Assembly: GCA_025642075.2 (NCBI GenBank)
Contig: JAODUO010000035.1
Location: 655,001 to 719,000 of the forward strand
Direction of reading: 5' to 3'
DNA: 64,000 nucleotides
Source of the DNA: Ridgeia piscesae
Taxonomy: Eukaryota > Annelida > Polychaeta > Sabellida > Siboglinidae
The translations under genes and the position numbers were made by a program. Positions within the stretch are counted from its first letter, which is position 1, and each line of letters begins with the position of its first letter. Below the pieces are notes generated by a model, which saw nothing but the letters and a program-made list of their open reading frames with translations, did not search any database and had not been told where the DNA came from. Shown piece after piece: positions 1 to 60,620 of the stretch.

Positions 1-1760
1 TTTTTTAAAGTCCATTCCTGCTCACGCTGTCAAATGTTTTTGTCAGGTCGACAAAAGTGATTTACAAGGCTTTGTTCGTTACTCCCGGTACTACACCTGA
101 TTGTGTCTCAAGGCAAACACCCTATCTGTTGTTTCCCGATTGGTTCTAAACCACACAGACTCTACGGGATGTGTTATGCCACAATGGTGGTTGCCAGCCC
201 GCTCAGAAATCCTCTTACTAGGATTTTGCCGGCGATGGCGAGCAGGATTATGCCAGGACATTTCGAGCAGTCTGACTTTTCTCTTGTTTTTCTTGTACAG
301 ACTGATCCTGACTGGAACACGAAGGTGGTATGGACGTTTCCCTGCTCCCACACCCCTGGTGGGATGCCGACACCCGCGACTTTTCCATTCCCTAACTGCC
401 ATATATAATACAAACATTAAGCTTCTTCCTTGGGACGCCTCCTGTCGTTGGCTTCGGCGTGAAGTAAAAGCTAAGATTGCAGCAGACAAGGCGGTGGCAT
501 AGCTATGTGGCTCTCGGCGCTAGCCATCAACCTGGCGTGAAAGACATCTTTCAAGTCATGCTGGCGCACACAAATAATATCCTATCATGTGCCAGTGTTT
601 TGACCGAGGTTGTTTTCTGATTGTCTTTCTGTTGGAAGATGGTGTTGGTGATTGACAGTTGCTGTTCTGCGCATAGTTCAAGTAACACGCGGCCGATGTC
701 ATGTTGCCGCTCCACATGCTATGTTTTCTGAACAAGCCAGTCCCGGTTTCCTTCATGGATAACAATCTTGTCCGCTTGCTGGGACCTACTGAAGAAAGCT
801 GCTCAAATTGTTGTATGTACCTTGTCATTTTTGGTATTATCTGCCCGGACAGTTGGGACATACACATTGAAGAGACTGGCATGTTGTTGGTCACGAAGTG
901 GTAGACGCATGTTAATGCATGATGCGGCAAGATTGGCCGATTGGCAGGTTTATAAATTTGATAGCGATGGAGTACCTGACCGTGAAGCCAAACCATACAT
1001 ACCTGGCTACCTGACATCCGTCTCACCTCAATTGGTTTGCCAGATCAATAGAGGGTGTAACCTGCAACGATGTTAATATAATATTATTCAACTCAGAGTT
1101 CGTTCGTGTGCAATTGATGCAGAACGCACGTCGTTCAACTGGAGTGCTGTTACTCGAGTCTAAAATAATTGCGATGTGCTAGCATGTCAATTTGAATAAT
1201 TTCCAACGAGTGGGACATATCATTACTTCTTTGATGTGGTACATTCTAGTGCATTTGGAAGATACCCGTGGACCGCGGCGAACTAACTGGGGGGCATGAC
1301 GACGAGCTTTGTTTGGACCGCTGTTTCTACAAGTTCCTCTCGGTGTGGAGCAAGCATTGTCTTCCGTGTAGAGGAGGCTGCTTGGTAGGTCATGCAGTGT
1401 CCGACCAGATAATAACAGACGACCCATACTCCTGAGCCGCCTGCAGGATTAGGACTTCGGCTTCCAGTGTCATCTTCCACCTGCCGCATTCTCCCGTTTC
1501 CCATCGCTGCCGGACTTTGTGGAACTGGAATGAGGTAGACGAGGACGTGTCCTTCTTACTCGTGCGATATTACATTTAGGTGGAGTGCAATGTACGCAAG
1601 ACAAGTCTCGCCCTGTAAATCCAGTGTTCGTCTGCCAGGCAAGTTGGAGCGGTGACAGCTAGGTCTTAGACCGTCGGTTTTATACAAACCTGAGGAGATC
1701 TTATTTCCCACCCCAACCCACCCGCCCTGGTCATTGACGTCGTCATGGAAGTCCATTGGC
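1..1760 (-). pseudogene. Decayed RTE-type non-LTR retrotransposon, EN and start of RT
   Basis: Minus-strand frames broken by stops and shifts match an endonuclease-reverse transcriptase polyprotein. About 550-1030 holds the end of an APE-type endonuclease; PRSKHWHMIGYY corresponds to the usual HPRSKHWHLIDYV-like motif. About 40-440 holds the start of RT: LLAIAGKILVRGFLSGL, then a degraded Q-C-G-F-R region, then a TFVDLTK-like block near base 40. The RT catalytic part would lie beyond the left edge. The region 1150-1760 is probably the 5' part of the element but I could not match it. Similar in type to the copy at 58944-60600. Family name is inferred from motif style. Confidence 0.6.
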
Positions 1761-1816
1761 CATGTACGTGGTTCTGGGGTTTACACCACCCCCTCGCTTC
1801 GTTTAGTCCGCAAGCT

Positions 1817-3213
1817 CAGTGTTTCTCAACCGGGGGCCCCAGAGAACAACAATTGGGCCCGCGTGCTAGCAGGAAAAAAATGTTATTTTACATAACAGAG
1901 AATAATTTAAACAAAACAGTTTCTGAGATAACTATGAAAACAACCACCTACATAGCCACCAGACTTATCCCCGTGTAACTAAGAAAGATATACACATTAC
2001 ACCTTTTCCGCGGAGCATACGCATTCAAGGAAAACGCGGGTTGTGGGTCAACTCCTGAAGCGAGTACAAAGTTTTGCATTGATCCAGACGAGTGACTGAA
2101 ACGTAGCCGGGTTAGAATCTTTTTGTGTGCCAGGAAAACGGAATATTTCACTAATACAAATGGATCAGGATGGAGATGAAGTGTCACAGATGGTAAATAT
2201 GTGTATTTTTTTCTCCTCTAGTACGAAGATAACCAGTTTATTTCATAAATCAAAGAGAGCCATAAACATAGCCAAATTCACTTTCACCGGCTTCGACCGT
2301 AACGTCGACAGAGGCTGTGTAAGTTTTCTTTGATATGCCATTATTACATCCGTAAGATTATATCAAGTCTATGAATATAGAAGGTACGTTATCTGTTTTG
2401 ATATTGCAATGTCAATGAGTTTAAGTCAACAATTCCGACCAGTTAAGAAGCTGCAGTAGATTAATTTTCACAATAACATATGTTGTTTACCGTGTGCTTA
2501 CGAGCACGTGGTTCCTGCGGCTGCTGGCACAGGGAGCATCGCGTTTTCGTGGTAGCCAAATATATTGTGTGTATAAACTCACTAAGCCTAAGGCGATAAT
2601 CATTCCCATGTCGACATGTTCACCGACTAGTTTCAACATATTTTTTCTGAACAGTATAATAATTCATCTTCCTAAAAATTGCCACGATAATGTAAATAAT
2701 CATATTTAAAAGGGTGTGAATTAGTCTAGACTGTACAAGGGGTTCGGAAACTTTGACCCAGACCTATCCCGCCACGTGCTTTGAGCCGACATGACAAATA
2801 TAAATAAACGTTTGTAAATCACATTTCTAGTCAAACGAAAATATAACATGCTTAGATACTTACTAATTTGTGAACTGCGACATGTTAATTTTCCAATGCA
2901 CCCAAAGACATGACGATTATTCCATATGTAAACGGCATTTTGTTCATATTTCTGGATGACTCTCGTGTAAAACAATATCGATCATGTGAAAACTACGGCG
3001 TGGCTAGACGGGTCTTTACCCAATTCGTTAGTTTCTGCCACTGCCGACAGATGGCGGGATGGTGGTGGAAAAGGTGTATTATACATTAAAAAAACTGTTG
3101 ACATCATTATAGCGAACTCGCATGGAATGTATGATGTATCTTCTAAGTGGGGTCCCCGGATTTTGGTATTCCACACAGGAGGCCTTGTAGACAAAACATT
3201 TTGAGAATCGCTG
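1817..3213. mobile_element. hAT-like DNA transposon remnant (non-autonomous or decayed)
   Basis: The left end reads CAGTGTTTCTCAA and the right end, reverse-complemented, CAGCGATTCTCAA, the typical hAT terminus. The flanks are an imperfect 8-bp duplication: CGCAAGCT (1809-1816) and CGTTAGCT (3214-3221). GGGGGCCCC near the left end and GGGGTCCCC near the right continue the end-type sequence. Inside are only short unrelated frames, no transposase that I recognise. A decayed autonomous copy or a MITE-like derivative are both possible. Confidence 0.55.
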
Positions 3214-3479
3214 CGTTAGCTAGCTGAAACGGTGCAGCATTATATATGGCGTATGGATTCAGACGTCATATACAACGTTCAGATTTATTAAGTCGATACT
3301 CGTCCTGCAACTGGAGGAATTTGAACACAAAACGGGTAGATTTAATTCGACTTAATTTATGTGCATAAGGCTCCGGTTTCCTTTCCTATAGACATTACAC
3401 TATTATTCATGTTGTACAAAATAGATCTCAGATGCTACGGTAAAAAGGAAAGTGAGAAAAACGTTTGTCCCTGGATAAA

Positions 3480-3815
3480 AAAAAAACAGAAACCATGATC
3501 ACATTGAAGAAAAATTACTCTCCAACATGCAACATAGTAACATATATCATAAATGTTACTACTCATAGTATGTGACGCTATCCTAAAGAAAGTCCAAACA
3601 TTTACTTATCTTGGATCAATAATAACATCTGACGGCCAATCCGACATTGAGAATAAGAGAATAATTATTGCACAGTTTTCTATAGATATAGGCCCTAACA
3701 TAAAATAGAAAAAACACCATATCGCTTGAGGCAAGAAAACAGTATTAGTGTTACATGGAACCCATACTACTGTGGTTGTGAATCCTGGACACACGCGTAC
3801 AGCACATCATCCAAG
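3480..3815 (+). pseudogene. LINE RT C-terminal fragment, degenerate
   Basis: Conceptual translation with several frameshifts gives a block like F-x-Y-L-G-S-I-I-T-S-D-G-Q-S-D-I-E near 3600-3650, then I-A-x-F-S and, near 3765-3790, Y-G-C-E-S-W-T. These are the post-catalytic thumb motifs of RTE-type retrotransposons. No intact frame remains. It sits just right of the hAT-like element and may be a separate insertion from the one at 1-1760, because it is in the opposite orientation. Confidence 0.5.
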
Positions 3816-6510
3816 CAACCGAAATGTGAGAATGGTGAGTTTCGTGAATATAACTACTAAGAACAAGGAACGACCGCACGATTTGGACGGCCATGATCGC
3901 CGACGCCTGGAACAGACATGGCACCTAGTCATAGAAGAAGAAGATAGGCATTTATTTATTCTTTATAAAACAATATTATTTGCACTAGGTCTAGACGTCA
4001 CAATTAATCCTCAGCGCGATGAGATTGACGTATAATTCTTGAAGAAGGAAAAAGGAGGAGAAAAAGCACTGGCTATCAACATAGGGGACTGTGTCAGTTT
4101 GGTACATAAAAGAACCGCTGTGCCTTCTGAGGTCGACAAGCACCCTGCCCTGGCAGTGACCACCCTCATTCAGTGCCAGCATAGAAAGATCGGCTTGGCA
4201 TAAATGTTTTGAAAAAAGACTGACTAGTTCAATGAGACCTCATACGATCATAACACTGTAACCACAATAATTATACAGACTAGTCGGGTAAAAGCCGAAT
4301 GCTCGAAACAACTAGAAGAACTAGAGGTGAAGACAGATGAATAACCTGGCGAGGAATCTTGGTAATCAGGCTCGCGGTTGAATGTGTGACGTCAGTGTAG
4401 GACACGTGGATCGTTTACAAAATAAGAAAAGTCAAAAGAGACGCCTACGGATACATGTATACTCTATTGAGAAAGTGGTAAGCATCCTGCGTTGACTATT
4501 TGTTCGGGCATTTCATTGCTATCGGCAATGACAGTGTATATGTGTAACCATACTATTAATCTACAGTGTTTATTTAAAAGACGCGACACCAAACCGTATT
4601 TTGGCATTTTATCCGCGTTTATCTGATAACGGTTCGACTAGTGTATTCGCGAAGTTGGACATCCGGGCACTCGCCCTTGAACGAGGCTAGAGTGAATACT
4701 GTTACGCGGTTATGAATATCTCGTATACTCTTTACCTTTTGTCTGCGTTAGTACGGGCATTTCCATTATTAAGACAACAAGCCAACTTCGAGAATGTTCT
4801 TTAAACCTAAAGGTCCGAAAAAGAATTAATGCTTACGGTCTTACCGATCAAGAAACCATTGCACTGCCACTGGCACTGGATGATCAGATTATCAAATATG
4901 GACAAATGGTAATTGTAGGGTGGTTGGACCAAAGGTTTCTTTCAAAAAAGAAATATTTAAGAACATATTCCCTGATAGTAGTCACTATAAGAAGTATAAT
5001 GGTAGTTTCATGTATTTAAGTGAAATGTTAAGCAAACTACAGATGTTTAAAGTTACACATTCTTGACATTTTCTGACGGTTTGCTTATAAACCACACACA
5101 TTTAATTTATATTTCCCCCTGGTCATAATCAATAATTGAAGTGCAACTGTGCTTGTTTCATGTAGATGGAATATTAAGGAAACTGCAATTTTGTAAAATT
5201 TCAAATTAAAAACAAATTTCCGACCATTTTATGAAAGATTTGATCTTGCCAATAAATCTTTAGAATTGCTTTCATTTTTTCTTCTGATAATAGTAATTAA
5301 TTAATATGCAATGGTGCTGCCTTCAAGTACATAAATTAAATATTAATGAAACTGCAATTTTTTTTCTCAGAACATTCTAATTTATTTTGTACCTAAATCA
5401 CAAGATCACTTTTTTCAATTATACTGAATTTGTTGTAAACTATGATGAAGGCCAATACATACTTAATTTTTTAATTCAATTAATATATAATGTATCATAA
5501 TTTTTCAACAATGTTGTACAATTACATATATTCTCAAAACTAAATACTAATTCATGTAAAACTGCCATCAAAGAATACCCCAGTAATGACATACAACAGT
5601 CATGTTTAATATAATTTTATAAACAGTGATCTTCAATTTTTATAATTAGTATATTTAATGTAGCCAAACCAACATACAAAAGTACGAATAATACCCGCTC
5701 GATATCAGTGCTTTGTATACCACATCGCGCGCACGGGGAACAAAGCAAAATGGCGATGTCTTTTGAGACAGGGGCTCCATAAACGGACTTTGTGCACATA
5801 TGTGCTATCAATTAGTAAGCCATCACTGTAATTATCGTCCACACAATTCTTTACACTTCTGCATATAAATCATGCTGAATCCACCTAAATAAATAGTCAC
5901 AAAACATCGTTAAACGTAGGCCATTTTAACTGACTAATTACTACAACTTTTTATCAACGGATTATCATGATATTTGTACGATCTCGTTCATTTATCTTTC
6001 TTCTTTATTTACTTTCAAAATGGCCGTACTCATTAACATAATCTCGCAAATAATTTTGAAAGATGGGGCCTGTCAGTGTGATCCAACATGGTCGCAGGCA
6101 TAAACAATGAAAACCAAAATACGACACCGAGAAGAAAAAATCATTAACCGCTCTCAAGTACCACCAAAAAATCAGCTATCAGCATAGAATCATGGACTGA
6201 CATTATAATAACATGAGAAAAATTATAAATGAACAGATACGTTGCGTGATAATAAATTACGGCCACTAAACCCGGACCCTGTCTCCCCATGTTGTCAGAA
6301 GGGGTGACAAATTGCTCTGACCTCCCTAGTAATGGATTAGATTAGAACTGGAAGCAGACAGAGGAGAGCCAGAGTAGAGGCTGCTTGGCATATTGCAGTA
6401 GGGGCTACTTGGCATATTGCAGCCTCAAAAGGAAAAACAAAGCTAATTTTTGTTAGTCACAGTGGTATGCTGGGAGTGTATATTTTGTTTGCATAAAAAC
6501 ACCCATGATA
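3816..6510. other. AT-rich intergenic stretch without recognised genes
   Basis: Frames here are short, overlap on both strands and show no domain. From about 4900 to 6250 the base composition is strongly AT-rich with many A and T runs. I see no convincing splice-bounded exon, RNA gene or transposon end. Confidence 0.5.
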
Positions 6511-6571
6511 TGGTCTGTGCTTATTACTTATAGTATTAACTTTTAATTCTATAAGTAATAAGCACAGACCA
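6511..6571. repeat. 22-bp perfect inverted repeat (hairpin)
   Basis: The left arm 6511-6532 (TGGTCTGTGCTTATTACTTA...) and right arm 6550-6571 are exact reverse complements around a 17-base AT-rich loop. It could be the core of a small palindromic MITE or a foldback element. No coding frame crosses it. Confidence 0.8.
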
Positions 6572-6902
6572 CAGCATGTTTAATACTTTTTATGAAATAA
6601 ACCCAGATTTATAAATAAGCCAGTTCGGAGTTTCAACTACATGTCAGCCAAATCTTCCGGGTGAGAGTTCAGTCGACAAAACCAAAGTAGTCATCGTACA
6701 TTATTTCTTAAGTGTAAATGCATACCATTGGCAAGTATGGAGTTACATGTGACAGGTGTCCAATTCCTGGAATAAACCAGTGGTGCAGATGTCGAACAGA
6801 GTTTATTACACCAATTTGCAATATGCACCAACTATTTTGCACGCTAAGTAATATTTAACAGGTACCCGGTATGTCAAATTAGTAGCCTGCTAACTGAGTG
6901 AA

Positions 6903-7147
6903 TGCCCCAAATATAGCATGCAAACGTTACATTAACGTTTGCATTTGGGTAGAACCGTTTGATTTTGGTTACCGTTAAATTTCTAACGTTCCCGAAACGT
7001 TAGTTTTTGGTTGTTTTTGTTTGGTTAGAATGTAAACGTAGATCTACGTTAAATAAACGAACAAAATAACGCAAAAAAAGTTCACATTTAAACGTTAAAC
7101 CAACGTTTCTGCTAACATTAAATTAACGTTTCCATGCTATCTGGGGC
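6903..7147. mobile_element. AACGTT-rich MITE
   Basis: The ends are inverted: GCCCCAAATATAGCATGCAA on the left and, reverse-complemented, GCCCCAGATAGCATGGAAAC on the right. The roughly 245-bp interior is packed with AACGTT palindromes in both orientations and codes nothing. This fits a short non-autonomous DNA element. I see no clear target duplication. Confidence 0.6.
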
Positions 7148-7326
7148 AGATTACCGGGAATGCATACATCCTAATGTTCGTACTCATGACCGGAAAATTC
7201 CTTCCAGGTTACAAACTATGTGCCTTGAATCCTACATTATGCCTAATATTAGCAGCCCCAATCAGTAGTTGTCGACATTTCTTCACATAATTCCCTGCCA
7301 AGTTATTGTCCAGATCAGAAAGTGGC

Positions 7327-8024
7327 TCTTTCTAATATAACTTTTCATTGTCGAAAACATGCGGTGTTGCCCCGGTTTCTGTACTTTTTCTTCTTTCATG
7401 TTTACCTTTTGAGGAGTGCTGCAATATGAGGCACCAAATGACTGGTGAATGCCAGCACAACCAGTCCATCTATGTTCCCAATTGTTGGCAACTTTCTGTC
7501 CCATAAATATGTGTTTTGTTTGTTTCTGTAATATGATACTTGTTAAAGTCTGCTTCATCGGTGAGGATCACGACAAACATGAAATAATCACAGAAAGCAA
7601 GAAACGAGTATAAACTCAAACGTCTACATCTTTTAAACAGGAACAATTACATTTGTGAGATGTTTATATCGATCTTTCTAATATAACATTTCATTGTCGA
7701 AAACATGCGGTGTTGTCCCGGTTTCTGCCCTTTTTCTTCTTTCATGTTTACATTTTGAGGAGGCTGAAATATGAGGCACCAAATGACTGGTGAATGCTAG
7801 CACAACCAGTCCATCTATGTTCAGAATTGTTGGCAGCTTTCTGTCCCATAAATATGTATTTTTTTTCTTTTTTTCTGTAATATGATACTTGTTAAAGTCA
7901 GCTTCATCGGTGAGGATCACGACAAACATGAAATAATCACAGAAAGCAAGAAACGAGTATAAACTCAAACTTCTACATTTTTTAAACAGGAACAATTAAA
8001 ATTTGGGAGATGTTTATATCGATT
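7327..8024. repeat. 346-bp tandem duplication
   Basis: Copy one (7327-7672) and copy two (7673-about 8024) align along their length, both running from TCTTTCTAATATAAC to GATGTTTATATCGAT, with scattered substitutions and small indels. No coding function is visible; the frames on the minus strand are repeat shadows. Confidence 0.85.
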
Positions 8025-8717
8025 GACCCATGACATTACCATGATGTTTTATGGCAGTAGAACTCGAAACTGACTTAATCAACTAACTAATAAATAATCT
8101 TGAGCAGGTTTTATAATAAATGCATATTTGTATTTTAATTCCAATTAAACATGAATGAAAATATGGTATTATATGGTATTTTTGCAAGGCAAGGATAATT
8201 GTAATGAACTAAGAATGTGTATATGTTATTTGAGTTACAAGTTAAGTACGGTAACATTTAAAAATTAAAATGCCAAATTAACATTATTTATTAACAATAC
8301 AAATAATTACTGCCTGAATTTGAATTGTTGACCCACTTTGGGCTGGTTATTTGAATACAGTTATGTCAGTGTTCTTATGCTACCTTTCTCACTGGTGATC
8401 TGTTACCAGTATGTATACTTGGTAAGTTCTGATAGACCTGCCAAAACAAAACAACTTGTGATCATTATCAGCCTGTCAAATAGTGTATGTGAAATGTTGT
8501 ATTTTACTAGAATTGATTTAAGAAATTCAGCATAAATGAATGTAATTTTTATGACATGTACATACATATCATAATGACTTTTTGTACTAGTTATTCTTAA
8601 AACTAGCTTCAAAATGGTGCAATTTGAAGTGTGTTTTAATCTATTCTAAATCTACAAAATAGCATGTAAATGTGTTTGTAGCATTACTTTTAAGTAGTCA
8701 GCAGGGATAAAGGAAAT

Positions 8718-8791
8718 AACATTGAGGTGGCAACTTTCAGTTCAACATATACTGGGCTTAGGAAAACAGTGACATAACCCACCTCAATGTT
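8718..8791. repeat. Inverted repeat upstream of the first coding exon
   Basis: ACATTGAGGTGG near 8719 is answered by CCACCTCAATGT near 8779. A second overlapping pair (GCTTAGGAAAAC near 8757 and GTTTTTCTAAGC near 8789) lies in the same stretch. It is about 210-280 bp upstream of the start codon, so a regulatory role is possible, but a decayed MITE is as likely. Confidence 0.5.
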
Positions 8792-8999
8792 TTTCTAAGC
8801 CAAGAAAAAACTACGTGGTACATTTGTATGGACATTGTAATGACAAATGGTGCATTCATATTTTCTATTTAATATAAATTGCGCTTGGATCAATAAGATA
8901 AACATGTTGACCTAATTGGAATAGGTGGAATTAATGTTGCGAATTCTCAAATTTTAGCTAATAATATACGGAGAACTAGTCGCTCAGCAACAGCTGAAG

Positions 9000-58055
<49,056 letters not shown>

Positions 58056-58851
58056 GTCGTTCTTCCCCTATCGCCCCGTCTCACGGTGATAATACAGAGT
58101 GTACTATGCAAGAACTACGCTAAGTGGCTACTATATGCACGATTCTGTGTTAATGACGGGAACGATTGCTCGCTCACTGATGACAAGACAGGAGTGCTTA
58201 GAAACGGCCGTTTTCCAATCAGCGTATATTTTGAATGCGCTGTGTATATGCATGCTTTAAAAAAAAAATACTGAAACATTAGCACGTTGTTGTGGCATTA
58301 TTGCCCGTTCGTCAGGACATACATACAGGCCTATATGTATGGGTAATTGTCCACTCATACATTGCAATGCTTACGACATACCTATGCACACCCACATACA
58401 AACACGCCCACACACATACACTCTATGTAAGTGATTGTGTATGTATGTCTGTATTACAATAACATACAGCACGAACATGGAGAAGCATAACAGATGTGCA
58501 TGCATACGGGCTACCACATGCGCATACGCATGAACGAACGCATGCAGGCAGGCACGCATAGTATTTGCTGACAAATTTTTGCAGTGCATTTGTTGTCTGA
58601 GGCTTACCGAGTTGTCATGCCAACACCGGCTATTCCACCGCAGCCTTCTAGCGTGATGGTAACAAGTCCTCATCATCTAATGGAAACTCACGTCATACAT
58701 TCTTATGGCAGCTCTCGCCTCCGGCTATGATCTGTGTTCTGTACTGCAAGTAATTTCAAGTTATTCTGATTTTTCCGCTGTTTGCGCGTTTTATTGATTT
58801 TGTGAACATGAAGGTACTCATTTGACAGAAAGACTGGTTACATAACGAGAT

Positions 58852-59012
58852 AGTAGACGAATATAAACATACATTCAACGAGTATGTGCCAGATAACTTA
58901 ATTCAGACGACCAAACATACTGCTAGTTGATGTCACAGTAGCAGTATGTTTGGTCGTCTGAAATAAGTTATCTGGCACCTCTCGTTGAATGTATGTTAAA
59001 ATCCGTCTACTC
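58852..59012. repeat. Long inverted repeat at the 5' end of the RTE-type LINE
   Basis: Arms 58852-58924 and 58940-59012 pair with few differences (for example AGTATGTTTGGTCGTCTGAA on the right arm), around a 15-base loop AGTTGATGTCACAGT. The right arm is the start of the LINE copy; the left arm is an inverted copy of it. Confidence 0.8.
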
Positions 59013-60459
59013 GGTGAGATTCCAACCATGGATGAGATGGCTAGAGCAATCGCCGGCCTGAAAGATGGCAAAGCACCTGGGGGAGATGGAATTCCTGCAG
59101 AAGCATGGAAGCACGGAGGAGACAATCTGCTCAGCAGACTGCACCAACTAATCACCAATGCCTGGTAAGTGGGTTCTGTACCACAAGCATGGAAGGATGC
59201 CAGCATTGTAACCATTTACAAGAAAGGTGATCGAACAGACTGTGGGAACTATAGAGGCATCTCTGTTCTTTCCATAGCAGGCAAGATATTCACCAAGATC
59301 CTCCTCAACAGACTGTCTACCCACATAACGCCACAGGTAGTTCCGGAGACACAATGTGGCTTCAGAGGTAACCGGAGCACCGTGGATATGATATTTTGTC
59401 TCCGACAGCTACAAGAAAAGTGCATTGAGCAGGACCAACCACTGTACATGGTATGTGTCGACTTCAGTTGGGAGGACCGGGCTATGGCAGCTACTGAGGA
59501 ATTATGGCTGCCCAGAGAAGTTCACAACAATGATCGAGGCACTACATACCGGAACGATGGCAAATGTTAGTGTTGGAGGGGAAGTCTCGGAATCATTCAA
59601 TATCACAAATGGGGTCAAGCAAGGTTGTGTACTGGCCCCCACGCTCTTCTCCATCTTCCTATCAGCAATGCTCGACGAGGCTTTCCGCGACACGGGGATG
59701 GCGTCTACATACAGTCCAGACAGAGTGCTATCCTATCAACGTCGCACACTTCAGAGCGAAAACCAAGACTACTCAGATACTGATGAGAGGGCTCCTATTC
59801 GCAGATGACAGTGCACTGGTTGAACACCCTGCTGAAGATATGCAGAAAATAGTGGATGCTTTCTCCGATGCGTCAAAGACGTTCGGCCTGAAGATTAACA
59901 TCTAGAAGACCGAGGTGCGAGGGCCAAGGCTAGTGCATCTTTCGGCCGACTACGCCTGAGACTCTGGAACAACCACCATGTGTCCATGCGGGTTAAAGGC
60001 AAGATATACCGTGCAATCGTGCTGTCAACCCTCCTATACGGAGCTGAGGCCTGGGCAGTGTACATACGACAGGTCAAAAAGCTGCATGCCTTCGTGATGC
60101 TACATCTGTTTCGATCATGAGGATAACCTGGATTGACAAAGTGACAAGCAAGGAAATAATCGAACGGACAGGGCTGCCATCTATGCAAGATATTCTGATC
60201 AGAAAGAATCTCCGGTGGACTGGACTCCTAATGAGGGTGTCACCAGACAGGCTACCAAAGCAGGTTCTCTACTCTCAACTGTTTTCTGGTCACAGAAAGA
60301 GAGGGCGCCCTCGTCTCCGGTTCAACGGTAACATCAAGAGAAACCTGAAGCTGAGAGACATAAAGACCGACTCATGGATATCACCCTTACAGGAGAGAGA
60401 TAAATGGAGAGCAATAGTCAAGTGATGGAAGCAGTCTTTGTCGCATCGCGACCGGCAGC

Positions 60460-60530
<71 letters not shown>

Positions 60531-60600
60531 GATGATGATGATGATGATGATAATGATGATGATGACTCCCGTTGTGTAACCAGTCTTCCTGTCAAATGTG
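58944..60600 (+). mobile_element. RTE-type LINE, 5'-truncated, with 20-bp target duplication
   Basis: Flanked by TAGTTGATGTCACAGTAGCA (58924-58943) and the same with one change (60601-60620). The frame, with several shifts and stops, holds G-L-K-D-G-K-A-P-G-G-D-G-I-P-A-E-A-W, then C-G-N-Y-R-G-I-S-V-L-S-I-A-G-K-I, Q-C-G-F-R-G-N-R-S-T-V-D-M-I-F, a damaged A-box (C-V-D-F-S), G-V-K-Q-G-C-V-L-A-P-T-L-F (B-box) and L-L-F-A-D-D-S-A-L (F-A-D-D box). After a deletion comes a thumb, and after the last stop a (GAT)n tail. Closest in style to RTE-related elements. Confidence 0.85.
60461..60566. repeat. (GAT)n tail
   Basis: About 35 GAT repeats with GAA and AAT variants, directly at the 3' end of the LINE and just inside the right target duplication. 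Simple-repeat tails are usual for RTE elements. Confidence 0.95.
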
Positions 60601-60620
60601 TAGTTGATGTCACGGTAGCA

